In this document: positions 26,103 through 35,058 of the stretch, in pieces | How the letters are laid out: each line of letters begins with the position of its first letter | Numbering within the stretch: position 1 is the stretch's first letter | Assembly: GCA_040902585.1 (NCBI GenBank) | Contig: JBBDXA010000044.1 | Span: forward strand, 1-46,432 | Reading direction: 5' to 3' | Length of the DNA stretch: 46,432 nt | Source: JBBDXA01 sp040902585 | GTDB taxonomy: Bacteria > Planctomycetota > Phycisphaerae > Phycisphaerales > Phycisphaeraceae | The notes under the pieces: model-generated | What the model was told of the DNA's origin: nothing | Seen by the model: the letters and a program-made list of their open reading frames with translations, nothing else | The model's database searches: none | Made by a program: the position numbers and the translations under genes

Positions 26103-27825
26103 TTAAGTGACTATCGTGGACATCTCCTGACATCGGGTCATTACCACTGCCATTTCCATCACTTGCGGTCGACTCACTCAAGTACGCCGAGCCTTTCGAC
26201 GCCCCTGCCTGATTGACAGCAAATGACAGAACGGCCTTCCCGTGGTCTGCAGCCGATACAAGCACAGGTACAAGCGAACTCTTACCCGCGGTGCCAGTGG
26301 CTCGCTGTGACTGATCAGGCTCATCGTCAAGTGGCAACAGCGGCAACTTGTCCAAAGCGGCAGCCACGTCGAGGAGACGTGGATCGGTGTACGTGCTCAT
26401 GGTGAGATCAATCGTCGAATGTCGCATCGCCTGCTGGGCCGTACGCGGCATCACGCCGCCTTTGCTCAAGTGCGTGCCGAAGGTGTGTCGCATGGCATGA
26501 ACGTCGATGGAGCGTTCGCGGTCGTCACGCTTGGAGATGCCGGCGACTTCCAAGTCCCGATCGAGGATGCGTATCAGACCAGTCGGCACATCGAAAAGCA
26601 CCTCTTCTGGCGCAAGCCGTGCGGGTATCGCCTCACCTTGCGTGGTGGCCTTACGCCGTGCTACGGCAAGGCGATTTGAAAGCCAACGCCGGATGTCATT
26701 GGCCAGATCGGCTCGCAGTGGAATGTCTGCGCCGTGGCCGGATTTTTCATCGGCGGCGGCGAGCGACGCAAAGGGCAAAGGTGTATCCAGTTCCAGTTGC
26801 CCCACTGTCAGCGAGGCGAGCTCACCCTTGCGCAGCCCAGTTAGCACCAGCGTCTTGTAGATGAGTGCCCGTTCGCGTCCAGTGTGCTCCAACTGCGTGA
26901 TCAGCGCAGGCTGATCCTTGAGCACCTCACGGGCACGTGCCTCTGCCGCATCGAGCCTTTCGAAGGCTAACGGCGTCTTGGTCCATGTGCGCCGGCTTTT
27001 CTTATTCTTGGGTTGATCCGCATCTGCCAGCTTCAACGACTCACGGCCGTACTCGGCCAAAGGACGCTTACGGGCTGCGATCAACAGCCGGCGGATCTCA
27101 TCCTCTGTCAGAGCCCGCCGCTGGCGCCGACGGTCAGCCTTTTCATCAAGCTTCGGAGGTCGCGTAAATGGATTGGCAACCAGGCGATTGCTTTCAATGC
27201 ACCAGTTGCCGAACGCTGTCAGTGCCACCAGGTGCGAATTGATCGTGCGGGCGGCCGGCCCATCGACTATATCCGTCTGTCCCCGGATCCATCGTTCCAT
27301 CGCTCCGCGATTCATATCACGGAGCAGCTTGAAACCGCACCCTTCGACAATGCGGTGAAGGCAGCGTTTCACATTCGCCACGTGAGCTTTGGCCACGCGG
27401 GGCTTACTGCCTTTGCCCCGTTTGGACTGCAGGTGGCTGAGATAGCGTTCGATATGCAAATCGATGGACGTCGTCTGATGATCCAACACGGAATCTTCGG
27501 CGGCGGTCCAGCTACCGGATCGCACCTTGTCAGCCCGGGTCTCCAACTCCGACAGCAGCCGCTTGGCGGCGTCCAATGATCGGCATTGGGTGGAGACCTT
27601 GACGACAAGACCGGCACCATCGCGGTACTTGGCCGTGTACGTGCCCGACTCCAGCAGGAGCCGATCCTTCCCCTTGTGGTTGCCTTCATCAGGCGTCACC
27701 ACACGGGCTCTGCGGGTCTTGTCCTTGGCGTCGGTCCACTTCGCCCAGCGGTGCTTGCCACGCAGTGAGATCTCGGCCCCTGCCGGCAGCGGCTTCGTGT
27801 ACGTCTCTTTGTAAACGTTTCCCAT
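26056..27825 (-). CDS. Tyrosine recombinase (site-specific integrase) overlapping tRNA-Gly
   Basis: A 589-residue phage-type integrase. Residues about 115-235 are a SAM-like core-binding domain (HIERYLSHLQSKRGKGSK, ARTINSHLVALTAFGNWCIE). The catalytic domain carries the arginine of TGLRKGEL near residue 331, HAMRHTFGTHL near 443 (H-x-x-R), MRHSTIDLTMSTY near 470 with the nucleophilic tyrosine at about 477. The C terminus LKRAKGFEPSTFSLEG is encoded by the antisense strand of the tRNA-Gly T arm. That is typical of elements whose integration at a tRNA 3' end supplies the last codons of the integrase. It is the left boundary of the accessory region. I found no second copy of the tRNA 3' end in the window. 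Confidence 0.93.
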   Translation of the reverse strand: MGNVYKETYTKPLPAGAEISLRGKHRWAKWTDAKDKTRRARVVTPDEGNHKGKDRLLLESGTYTAKYRDGAGLVVKVSTQCRSLDAAKRLLSELETRADKVRSGSWTAAEDSVLDHQTTSIDLHIERYLSHLQSKRGKGSKPRVAKAHVANVKRCLHRIVEGCGFKLLRDMNRGAMERWIRGQTDIVDGPAARTINSHLVALTAFGNWCIESNRLVANPFTRPPKLDEKADRRRQRRALTEDEIRRLLIAARKRPLAEYGRESLKLADADQPKNKKSRRTWTKTPLAFERLDAAEARAREVLKDQPALITQLEHTGRERALIYKTLVLTGLRKGELASLTVGQLELDTPLPFASLAAADEKSGHGADIPLRADLANDIRRWLSNRLAVARRKATTQGEAIPARLAPEEVLFDVPTGLIRILDRDLEVAGISKRDDRERSIDVHAMRHTFGTHLSKGGVMPRTAQQAMRHSTIDLTMSTYTDPRLLDVAAALDKLPLLPLDDEPDQSQRATGTAGKSSLVPVLVSAADHGKAVLSFAVNQAGASKGSAYLSESTASDGNGSGNDPMSGDVHDSHLKRAKGFEPSTFSLEG

Positions 27826-28400
27826 TGTGGTTCTGCCCCTTGGTTGCTTTGTGTTGATAAGTGCTGAACTGTCGTAGGTGCCGCATCATCGAGCGGTGCG
27901 TGCTGGCATGGCTCCTGCGAACACTTCCCCGGGGGGTTCGACGTGTCACTGGTCGGAGAGAAAGGTATCTGTCCGCCATGCAAATCGTAGCCTACCGAGG
28001 AAGCGTGCGCCACTGTCGCATCACATTTTTTTCGTGGTGTGCTCGCATGGGCATACAGGCCGTGCTCTGCAAGCTGAATTCCTTGTCATTCCGCGTCATC
28101 ATTACCTGGGCGCTTTACCTATGCGTCCCGCATGCAATCCGTTGATGAAGATCCCTGAGTGTCGAAGGCCGACAGGTCGAGCAAGTGGAAGGTATCTACG
28201 GCCTTCGCATGCTCGAGTTCCTGGCGTCCGCACTGAACGTCGAATACTGCCGCCGCTCACAGGCACACTCCATCCAGCGGGCTTTGACCGCTCACTTCAA
28301 GTCCGCCTGATTCAGCTTGATCTTCAGAACCAGTTTCACTGCTGCTCTTGTGAGCAGCGGTGGCTATCCACTTCTTCTCTTCACTTTCAGGAGCTACGTC
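27826..28400. other. Gene-poor stretch next to the integrase
   Basis: This 575-bp gap holds no confident gene. Near 28154-28310 one frame reads LEFLASALNVEYCRRSQAHS and stops at TGA, which looks coding but lacks a good start; it may be the tail of a decayed gene. The region should hold the integrase promoter. Confidence 0.4.
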
Positions 28401-28616
28401 ATGACCAGTCTGATTCCGATGTCACAGTTGTCAGCTTCCGACCTCAACATCCTCGGGAACAATCTGCCGCGGAAGAAGAGCCGCCAAGTGCCCCAGCCGT
28501 GGCACAGCGATCCGATCCGCCGGTCGCTGGCGGTGCATGAGCCGGACTTTCTCGACGGCGAGGACGCCGATTTCTACACCGGCGAGCCGGAACTGTCGGA
28601 CTGTGCTGCTGCGTAG
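28401..28616 (+). CDS. Small protein of unknown function
   Basis: A 71-residue protein begins at ATG 28401 with CAGGAGC a few bases upstream. It is soluble, basic in the first half (LPRKKSRQVPQPWHSDP) and acidic in the second (EPDFLDGEDADFYTGEPELSD). I do not recognise the family. After the TAG stop the same frame stays open for 33 more codons and still looks coding (SFGQLLASKLWAGLDELRV), ending in the palindrome at 28696-28718. The original protein may therefore have been longer. It is the first plus-strand gene of the accessory element, upstream of the GHKL gene. Confidence 0.6.
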   Translation: MTSLIPMSQLSASDLNILGNNLPRKKSRQVPQPWHSDPIRRSLAVHEPDFLDGEDADFYTGEPELSDCAAA

Positions 28617-28695
28617 TCGGGGTCCGTTCCGGGTTCTTTTGGGCAGCTCCTGGCCAGCAAACTGTGGGCTGGGCTGGACGAACTGCGTGTCACTT

Positions 28696-28718
28696 CTACT
28701 GAGGAATTTCCTCAGTAG
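28696..28718. repeat. Perfect 23-bp palindrome
   Basis: CTACTGAGGAA and TTCCTCAGTAG are perfect 11-bp arms around a single T. There is no T run after it. It may be an operator for the genes downstream or a terminator-like hairpin for the small gene upstream. Confidence 0.6.
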
Positions 28719-28826
28719 GAGGCCGCCGCCCCGTTCACTCCGCCGCCAGTAGCGCTCGCGCCTCGGTCGTACAGGAAGCGACCCTGCTCATCTGGCAATA
28801 GCGGATCACTTCACAACCTTTATCAG

Positions 28827-28880
28827 AAGCAATCCATGACGCTTACCCAGCGGCCGGCGGAGTACGTGCCGCGTGGTTCA
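28827..28880 (+). repeat. Partial copy of the AAA-gene 5' end (copy 1)
   Basis: The segment ATGACGCTTACCCAGCGG and what follows to about 28880 is a diverged copy of the first 45-50 bp of the AAA ATPase gene at 36326. Beyond it, one frame reads AAWFTAEFYQQASQQAENQQ and stops, possibly the tail of another small gene. The copies at 29816 and 36326 are better matched to each other. Confidence 0.6.
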
Positions 28881-29016
28881 CGGCCGAGTTCTATCAGCAG
28901 GCGTCGCAGCAGGCTGAGAACCAGCAGCAGGCTTGAGTCGTGCAACTTCGCCAATCTGCAAATGTCCAGATCGGGTCACCCCGTAGAATCAAACACATCC
29001 GTGAAAGGAAGCACTC

Positions 29017-29718
29017 ATGCCCGACACATCCGTGCCGCCGGTCATCCTTGACGACTGGCTGGCGGTCAGCACCGACGGCTTCGCCAGCATGAACGCAGGC
29101 CGGCCGCCGCAGCACCTGGTCAAGGAGCTGCTCCAAAACAGCCTTGACGCCATTGGTGCCGCCAAGGGAGAGATTCACCTTGAGTTCCTGCCTGCCGTCG
29201 CGCATGGCGATTGCGAAGGCACCATCATCACCTGCCGCGATGACGGGTGCGGCATCATCAACCTGCGTGACATCCGCACCATCTTCCTCACCAGCAAGAC
29301 CGATTCACACCTTCAGCGCGGCCGCATGGGACGAGGCTTCAAGGAAATGCTCTGCCTGGCGCTGAGCGCCAGTGTTGAGAGCGGGAGCCGCAAGGTCGAG
29401 TTCATCGTCGAAGGCGGACGGCGGATCACACGGGAATCGTCAGCGGGTAACGGCGACATCGTTCGAGGCACCCTCGTCACCATGCACATGCCCTGGCCGT
29501 TCATCACACTCGACCTGGCCGACTACTTCAAGACCTTCCTGCCGCCGGCGAACGTGACGGTCTTCGTCGATGGCGAACATATCGAATCACGTGAGCCCGC
29601 TCACATTGTCGATGCCACCCTGCCCACGGAGCTGCTTGAGGATGGCAAGTGGATCAGGCCGCAGCACAGGATCTCCCACTGGCATCTACAGCCTGAATAT
29701 CGACTACGGTTCCACTGA
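29017..29718 (+). CDS. GHKL-type ATPase, N-terminal part of a broken gene
   Basis: A 233-residue ORF with AAAGGAAG upstream. It contains the ATP-binding Bergerat fold of GHKL ATPases (Hsp90/MutL/MORC group): N box LVKELLQNSLDA with E37 and N41, G1 box DDGCGI (75-80), and a second glycine motif GRMGRGFKE (102-110). The last residues (HWHLQPEYRLRFH) look out of frame. I recall the family as continuing for several hundred residues to a metalloprotease-like C-terminal region; a fragment of that kind lies at 35824-36201, directly upstream of the AAA gene. The two pieces therefore look like halves of one gene split by rearrangement. The N-terminal piece could still bind ATP but is probably not fully functional. 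Confidence 0.8.
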   Translation: MPDTSVPPVILDDWLAVSTDGFASMNAGRPPQHLVKELLQNSLDAIGAAKGEIHLEFLPAVAHGDCEGTIITCRDDGCGIINLRDIRTIFLTSKTDSHLQRGRMGRGFKEMLCLALSASVESGSRKVEFIVEGGRRITRESSAGNGDIVRGTLVTMHMPWPFITLDLADYFKTFLPPANVTVFVDGEHIESREPAHIVDATLPTELLEDGKWIRPQHRISHWHLQPEYRLRFH

Positions 29719-29815
29719 TGGCTGAGTCACATTATTCAGCACGGTGATGACGGAGGTGTTCGGGAAACTGTACGAATTGAAGTGACTGCCCCTCTGGCCA
29801 ACAAGGAGCAACCCC

Positions 29816-29911
29816 ATGACGCTAACTCAGCGGCTGGCGGAGTACGTACGCGCGTGCTTTACCGGCCTGTGGCTCGAAAGCCACGAACACGAAGACGCGG
29901 CTGGCGGGTGA
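29816..29911 (+). pseudogene. Truncated 5' copy of the AAA ATPase gene (copy 2)
   Basis: The segment encodes MTLTQRLAEYVRACFTGLW and then LESHEHEDA, nearly the same as residues 1-28 of the AAA protein at 36326 and almost identical in DNA. It then breaks into AGG and TGA. It has an AAGGAGC ribosome binding site. The break point abuts transposase-like sequence at 29911. Confidence 0.85.
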
Positions 29912-30035
29912 ACACCTGCATGCTCGATGGAATCAATAACAAGATCAACGCGCTCAAACGCATCGCCTGCGGGTACCGGGTTGATGAGCCCTTCTTCCTC
30001 AAGATTCGAGGGGTTGAAGAACCTGAGTTTGTCAT
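29911..30035 (+). mobile_element. Probable ISL3-type transposase C-terminal remnant
   Basis: One frame reads MLDGINNKINALKRIACGY, then RVDEPFFLKIRG. The pattern 'GINNKI-x-x-K-R-x-A-x-G-Y/F-R' followed by 'FFLKI' is the C-terminal end of ISL3-family transposases. Only about 40 residues remain, with no inverted ends recognised. It marks the left junction of the inserted chromosomal-type segment (DUF1501 gene on the other strand starts its stop at 30036). Confidence 0.55.
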
Positions 30036-31382
30036 TCAGGCCATCACGGCTGACACCACTTTCCCACCTTCGGGACCCGTCAGCCGATGTTCGCGGCCTT
30101 CATGGCGATAGGTGAGTTGATCGTGCTCGAGGCCCATCAGGTGGAGGATGGTGGCGTGCAGATCGCGGAAGTGAACGCGGCCTTCGACGGCGCGCGTGCC
30201 CAGCGGATCCGTCTTGCCGTAGGTGAGTCCCTGTTTCACGCCGCCGCCTGCGAGCCAGAATGTGAATCCGTTGGGCTGATGCCCCGATTCGTCCTTGCCG
30301 TCAGGCAGCACGCCGGGCCTTCCGAACTCGCCGCCCCAGACGACGAGCGTGTCTTCGAGCAGGCCGCGACGATCCAGATCGCCCAGCAGCGCGGCGATCG
30401 GTGCATCGACGGCCTCGCAGTTGGCGCGCAGCTCGGCGCGGTGATTCTTGTGCTGGTCCCAGCTTCCGTGGTTCAGTTCGATGAAGCGTACGCCGGCCTC
30501 GGCGAATCGCCTGGCCAGCAGGCACTGCCGCCCGAAGTCCGATTGCTTGCATGTCCCCAGCGCCTTCTGTTTGCCGACGCGATAGGCCTCCAATGTCTCG
30601 GGCGACTCATCGCTGATGTCGAGCATCTGAGGGGCTGACGCCTGCATGCGGAACCCCAGCTCCATCGATTGAATCACTGCCTCCAGATCATTCGTCTGCG
30701 CCCGGGCGGCAAGGTGCTCGCGATTCATCGCCTGCACCAGGTCGAGCTGGTGTCGCTTGGCGGTGGGGGAAAGATGCTCGCCGGAGATGTTGGCGATCGT
30801 CGCCTTGGACATGTCCTCGCCGTTGATGCCGATCGGCGTGCCTTCGAAGACCGGCGGCAGAAACACGCTGCTGTAGACCGAGGGCTTGGATGTGTTCAGG
30901 CTCACGAAGCCAGGCATGTCCTGGTTGACGGTGCCCAGGCCGTAATTGATCCACGCGCCCATGCTCGGACGCGGACGAAGGCGTTCGCCGGTGTGAAGCT
31001 GAAGAAACGATTGCGCGTGATTACCCGTGTCGCAGTGCATGCCGTTGAGCATGCAGAGCTTGTCCACGTGCCGCGCGATGTTCGGCATCAGCTCCGAGAC
31101 CCAAAGGCCCGATTCGCCGTGCTGCTTGAACTTGAAGATCGATCCCGGATGCGGCTTATCTCCGGTCTGCGGCTTGTAGTCGAAGGTGTCCATCTGCGCC
31201 GGGCCGCCGCTCATGCAGAGAAAGATCACGCGCTTGGCGCGCGGGCGCAGCGCCGGCGCCTTCGGCAGCAGGTTCGCAGCGGTATCCGCGGCGGCGTTCT
31301 GGGCGCACATGGCCGAGAGCGCCAGGTAGCCGAAGCCGCAGGAGGCGGACTGTAACATCTGACGGCGTGAGAACGTTCGCAT
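30036..31382 (-). CDS. DUF1501 protein (sulfatase-like fold, planctomycete type)
   Basis: A 448-residue exported protein. The start at 31382 gives MRTFSRRQMLQSASCGFGYLAL, a Tat-like leader (SRRQ-hydrophobic stretch); a longer frame to 31499 is not favoured. RAKRVIFLCMSGGPAQMDTFDYKP is the DUF1501 hallmark near residue 50, and the end GLEHDQLTYRHEGREHRL is the usual DUF1501 tail, so the gene is complete. The family has an alkaline-phosphatase/sulfatase-like fold and always accompanies DUF1549/DUF1553 cytochromes. The gene is 16 bp downstream of such a gene here and forms an operon with it. Exact biochemical role is unknown. Confidence 0.93.
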   Translation of the reverse strand: MRTFSRRQMLQSASCGFGYLALSAMCAQNAAADTAANLLPKAPALRPRAKRVIFLCMSGGPAQMDTFDYKPQTGDKPHPGSIFKFKQHGESGLWVSELMPNIARHVDKLCMLNGMHCDTGNHAQSFLQLHTGERLRPRPSMGAWINYGLGTVNQDMPGFVSLNTSKPSVYSSVFLPPVFEGTPIGINGEDMSKATIANISGEHLSPTAKRHQLDLVQAMNREHLAARAQTNDLEAVIQSMELGFRMQASAPQMLDISDESPETLEAYRVGKQKALGTCKQSDFGRQCLLARRFAEAGVRFIELNHGSWDQHKNHRAELRANCEAVDAPIAALLGDLDRRGLLEDTLVVWGGEFGRPGVLPDGKDESGHQPNGFTFWLAGGGVKQGLTYGKTDPLGTRAVEGRVHFRDLHATILHLMGLEHDQLTYRHEGREHRLTGPEGGKVVSAVMA

Positions 31383-31398
31383 AAGCTTCACTTTCCAA

Positions 31399-34300
31399 TT
31401 AGTCCACGTATCGGAATTCGTTCGTTGCCAGCAGCGCCTGGCCAAGGCTTGCCCAGACGGACAGCCGGCGCTCCTCGGCACTCGCTTCTTGCCGGGCAAG
31501 ATCCGCTTCGACCATCTTGATCAACTTCAACGCGCCGGCCTGCTCGCTCTGGCTGGGCTCACGATTCAGCGTGCGGCGGTACATCCAGATCACACGGGCC
31601 GCGTCGTCCTTCGCGACCGATCGCAGCGCTAGCGACGCCAATCGCTCGGACTGCTCGACGACAAAAGGGTTGTTCAGCAGGTAGAGCGCGTGTGCCGGGA
31701 GCGTGGTCACCTCGCGCTGACCCGTGACGGTTTCAAAGGAGGGGAGATTGAACGCCGCCAGCTCAGGCGGCGGCGAGTTGCGCAGCATGCACAGGTACAC
31801 GCTGCGATGCTGGCTGGGTTGATGAAGACTACCGAATTTGTTCACGAGCACATCCATGTGCTGGACATCCGAGCCTTGCGCGGGCGAAAGATCGAGCTGG
31901 CCGCTGACCTTCAGGATGCTGTCGCGCAGCGACTCGGCATCGAGTCGGCGGCGGGAATGACGAGCAAGCCAGCGGTTGTCCGGGTCCGCGGCGATCGTGT
32001 CGGCGTCGGCATGGCTGTCGAGCTGGTAGGTCCGGCTCAGGACAATCGCGCGGATCATCCGCTTGATCGACCAGCCTTGCGACATGAAGCGCGTCGCCAG
32101 GTGATCGAGCAGCAGGGGATGCGTCGGCCGGCTGCCGTACACGCCGAAATCATCGGGCGTATCAACGATGCCCTGGCCCAGCAGGTGCAGCCAGATGCGA
32201 TTGACCATCACGCGCGCGGTCTGCGGATGATCACCGCCGGTCAGCCAGCGCGCCAGCTCCAGCCGGCCGCTCTGCGCAGGATTGATCGGTTCGGGCGCGG
32301 AGGCGGTGACGCAAGCCGAAAGAAATCCTCGCGGCACTTCGGGGCCGAGCTTGTTGGACTCGCCCTTGATGTTGATCTTGCAGTGGTCCGGCTTGGCGCG
32401 ATCACGCACGCCCATCGCCAGCGCCTTGGTCGGCGCGGGCCTGGTCGTGTTCGGCCGCGCGGGCAACGGCTTGCCGATGCCGCGGGGCTGGCCCGAGGCT
32501 TTGTGCAACAGTTGAATATCTTCCGCTGACAGGGCGTGATCAAAGAACGCGAACTGCGCAAGGTTGCCTTCCAGCGGGGCAAAGAAATCGTTCCGCGCGC
32601 CGAGGAACCAGGTCCTCGCGTCGGCTGCGGTGCGATCGATCTCGCCTTCAAATTCCGGCTTGGCCTGGCCGTTGAGGTAGGCCGCCACGCGCTTGCCATC
32701 GCGAACGTAGACCAGGTGATTCCAGGTGCGAGGCGGGATGACGGTCGTGCCGAACGCGACCTGCTTGCCTTCGTTGCCGTTGAAGATGAGCAGCTTGCCG
32801 GTCTTGTCCTTGTCGTAGTTGCCGCCGATGCCCAGGTGATCGCCCGGTGCCGGCGTCTTGCTGTCGGGGCCGATCGAGAAGAGATACGCCGTGACGGGGC
32901 GCTGGGCGACGGGGACATCGTTGCGGAACCAGAACGAGATCGTGTATGCCTCCGCCGGCCTGGCGAGCTTGCCCTGCAAGCGGCCTCCGGTGAATGTGCC
33001 GTAGTCAACCATCGACAGCTTCACGCCGTTCTCAACCTTGACCGCATCATTGTCCGCGTTCAGCGGCAGGTAAAGCGAGGGCGTCAGTTGCGTGATCTGC
33101 GCCGCGTAGCTCTTGGGAAATGCCGGTGCGCCGGCATCGTACGGCTTGGCGGGTGCGCCCTTCTGTTGTGAGGCGGGCGCGATCGTCGCCAGTTCATGCA
33201 AAGGCGTGGGCGGAGCCGTGAGCATCTCCTTCGCCGCGTTGCCCCAGAGCGTCTCCGTGCTCTTGAAGATGCCGGCCAGCGCGTAATAGTCACGCGTGGG
33301 AATGGGATCGTGCTTGTGATCGTGACATCGCGCACAGGCGACGCTCAGCCCCATGATGCCGGTGCTGACGACGTTGATCTGATCGTCGACTACGTCCATG
33401 TCGAAGTTGATGTTCATTGCCTTGGCGGGCTTGGCGCCCAAGGCGAGAAATCCAGTGGCGATCAGGAGTCGATCCCGCTCGGCGGGCGATGCGGCGGGCA
33501 ACAGGTCACCGGCGATCTGCTCCGTGATGAAGCGGTTGTAGGGCACATCACTGTTGAACGAAGCGATGACGTAATCGCGAAAGCGCCAGGCATGCGGAAA
33601 GGTAGGATTCCTCCCGAGCCCGTCGTTGCCGTTGGATTCACCGTATCGCGCCACATCGAGCCAATGCCGTCCCCAGCGTTCACCGAACTGAGGCGACGCG
33701 AGGAGCCGATCGACCAGCGCTTCGACCGCGGCCTGGCCGCGCTGGTGAAAATCCGACTCGAACGCCTTCACGTCTTCGATGCTCGGCGGCAGGCCGATCA
33801 GGTCGAAGTACAGTCGGCGGATGAGCGTTGTCGGCGATGCGTCGCGCGTCGGCGAGAGCTTTTCAGCCGCAAGGCGCGCGAGGATGAATCGATCGATCGG
33901 ATCGCGCGCCCAGTCGGAGTTCGCCGCCGCGGGCACGGGCGGATCGATGATCGGCTGAAAGGACCAGAGTGCCGGGTCTCTCGATTGCTTGGTGTCAGGC
34001 GGCACAGCGGCCTTCGCGTCGCTGTCGCGCGGGTCCGGCGCACCCATCTTCACCCACGTCTCAAAGTCCTTCACGACCGCTTCGGACAGCGGGGCCTTGG
34101 GCGGCATCTCCAGGTGCTCGTGACGCAGCGATTGAATGATCAGGCTCTTGTCGGGCTGGCCGGCGACGACAGCGCGGCCTGATTCGCCCCCTTCGCGAAG
34201 GCCCGCGGCGGTGTCCAGCCGCAGCTTGCCTCCCAGCTTCTTGGCTTCCTGCGAGTGGCACTGGTAACAGTGCTTCACGAGCACCGGCCGAATCTTCGTC

Positions 34301-34449
34301 TCGAAGAATGTTCGCTCCTGGGCGGACATGGCGGACATGGCAGGCTTGTCATCAGCGACAGTCTCGGCAATGGTCACACGGACACTGGCCAATCCGCAGG
34401 CCATTGCGGCGGCGAGCGGCACGATCAGTTGGCGTCCGGGTAATCGCAT
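31399..34449 (-). CDS. Planctomycete cytochrome c - DUF1549 - LamG - DUF1553 protein
   Basis: The start at 34449 gives MRLPGRQLIVPLAAAMACGLA, a signal peptide; an upstream GTG at 34515 lacks one. The protein is about 1,016 residues. Order: a haem-c-type domain with CYQCH and later EMPPKAPLS; DUF1549 (WARDPIDRFILARLAAEKL onward, with LIRRLYFDLIGLPP and FGERWGRHWLDVARYGESNG); a CARCHDHKHDPI motif; a LamG/concanavalin-like insert (LPLNADNDAVKVENGVKLS, then AYTISFWFRND); and DUF1553 (RLELARWLTGGDHPQTARVMVNRIW to the end). These periplasmic proteins are a planctomycete hallmark, thought to act in carbohydrate breakdown. It is transcribed before the DUF1501 gene. Confidence 0.93.
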   Translation of the reverse strand: MRLPGRQLIVPLAAAMACGLASVRVTIAETVADDKPAMSAMSAQERTFFETKIRPVLVKHCYQCHSQEAKKLGGKLRLDTAAGLREGGESGRAVVAGQPDKSLIIQSLRHEHLEMPPKAPLSEAVVKDFETWVKMGAPDPRDSDAKAAVPPDTKQSRDPALWSFQPIIDPPVPAAANSDWARDPIDRFILARLAAEKLSPTRDASPTTLIRRLYFDLIGLPPSIEDVKAFESDFHQRGQAAVEALVDRLLASPQFGERWGRHWLDVARYGESNGNDGLGRNPTFPHAWRFRDYVIASFNSDVPYNRFITEQIAGDLLPAASPAERDRLLIATGFLALGAKPAKAMNINFDMDVVDDQINVVSTGIMGLSVACARCHDHKHDPIPTRDYYALAGIFKSTETLWGNAAKEMLTAPPTPLHELATIAPASQQKGAPAKPYDAGAPAFPKSYAAQITQLTPSLYLPLNADNDAVKVENGVKLSMVDYGTFTGGRLQGKLARPAEAYTISFWFRNDVPVAQRPVTAYLFSIGPDSKTPAPGDHLGIGGNYDKDKTGKLLIFNGNEGKQVAFGTTVIPPRTWNHLVYVRDGKRVAAYLNGQAKPEFEGEIDRTAADARTWFLGARNDFFAPLEGNLAQFAFFDHALSAEDIQLLHKASGQPRGIGKPLPARPNTTRPAPTKALAMGVRDRAKPDHCKINIKGESNKLGPEVPRGFLSACVTASAPEPINPAQSGRLELARWLTGGDHPQTARVMVNRIWLHLLGQGIVDTPDDFGVYGSRPTHPLLLDHLATRFMSQGWSIKRMIRAIVLSRTYQLDSHADADTIAADPDNRWLARHSRRRLDAESLRDSILKVSGQLDLSPAQGSDVQHMDVLVNKFGSLHQPSQHRSVYLCMLRNSPPPELAAFNLPSFETVTGQREVTTLPAHALYLLNNPFVVEQSERLASLALRSVAKDDAARVIWMYRRTLNREPSQSEQAGALKLIKMVEADLARQEASAEERRLSVWASLGQALLATNEFRYVD

Positions 34450-34663
34450 GACAGGGTCCGAGCGAGGGCATCGTTGGCACGCACCGGGCTTCACTTGCCG
34501 CCACCCACGGACCACGATCGCGTGAACCCTCGCGGAGGGGTTCTCCTCCCTTATTGTTCGCGACGACCTCGCGGCAACGCGCTGATTCCCAAATATAACG
34601 CCAACGCAGGCAAAGCCAAAACAACCATCGGCTGGAACCAGGCAATTGCATGTGCCATCCTAT

Positions 34664-35006
34664 TCCTCTCCCTCTTAGGGCATTGGTATCTACACATCTT
34701 TTTGGAGCGATTCGGTCATTCAACACGATTCCATTTCATACGGCCACATGTGCCGATTCCTGCTTTAATAAGGACGCCATTGCGCTCCTCGGTGTTGTTT
34801 TGTCTCTGGGGGATCGACACCCTTCGACGGCAATTGGCTTTTTATGCGTGAAAAAAAAGGCTGCTCCGAGATGTGTAGATACCAATGCTCTTAGGGAGGG
34901 GTAAGGGGAGGGTCGGACGGCCGAACAAAAATCGACTTGAGTCCCAACCTATCATCCTGATCGCGAACGCGACCCTCCCCCAGCCCCTCCCTGAGAGGGA
35001 GAGGAG
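34664..35006. repeat. Imperfect 36-bp inverted repeat, left arm interrupted
   Basis: The right arm (34970-35006) contains GACCCTCCCCCAGCCCC and CTGAGAGGGAGAGGAG. The left arm is in two parts, 34664-34680 and 34897-34915, and becomes continuous once the 207-bp insertion and one 9-bp duplication are removed. The arms differ at only a few positions. This looks like a dispersed REP-like hairpin repeat of the genome. Confidence 0.75.
34681..34887. mobile_element. MITE-like insertion with 19-bp perfect ends and 9-bp target duplication
   Basis: The element begins CATTGGTATCTACACATCT (34681-34699) and ends with its exact reverse complement (34869-34887). CTCTTAGGG occurs directly on both sides (34672-34680 and 34888-34896). 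The 169-bp interior has no ORF of note and is AT-richer than its surroundings. A non-autonomous transposon fits all of this; the helper family is unknown. Nine-base duplications are made by, among others, IS4-type and IS1-type elements. Confidence 0.88.
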
Positions 35007-35058
35007 TACGACCTACATGCGATTGCCTTGCGGCTGGAACGCGCCCGTGCGGCTGGCG

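Noticed and set aside
24161..26110. 649-codon plus-strand frame running over two minus-strand genes and into tRNA-Gly
   Set aside because: It overlaps the SUFU gene, the exported protein gene and the tRNA, and has no recognisable domain.
27689..28013. Minus-strand frame of 105 codons upstream of the integrase, as an excisionase
   Set aside because: No helix-turn-helix pattern and no ribosome binding site; it overlaps the integrase 5' end in another frame.
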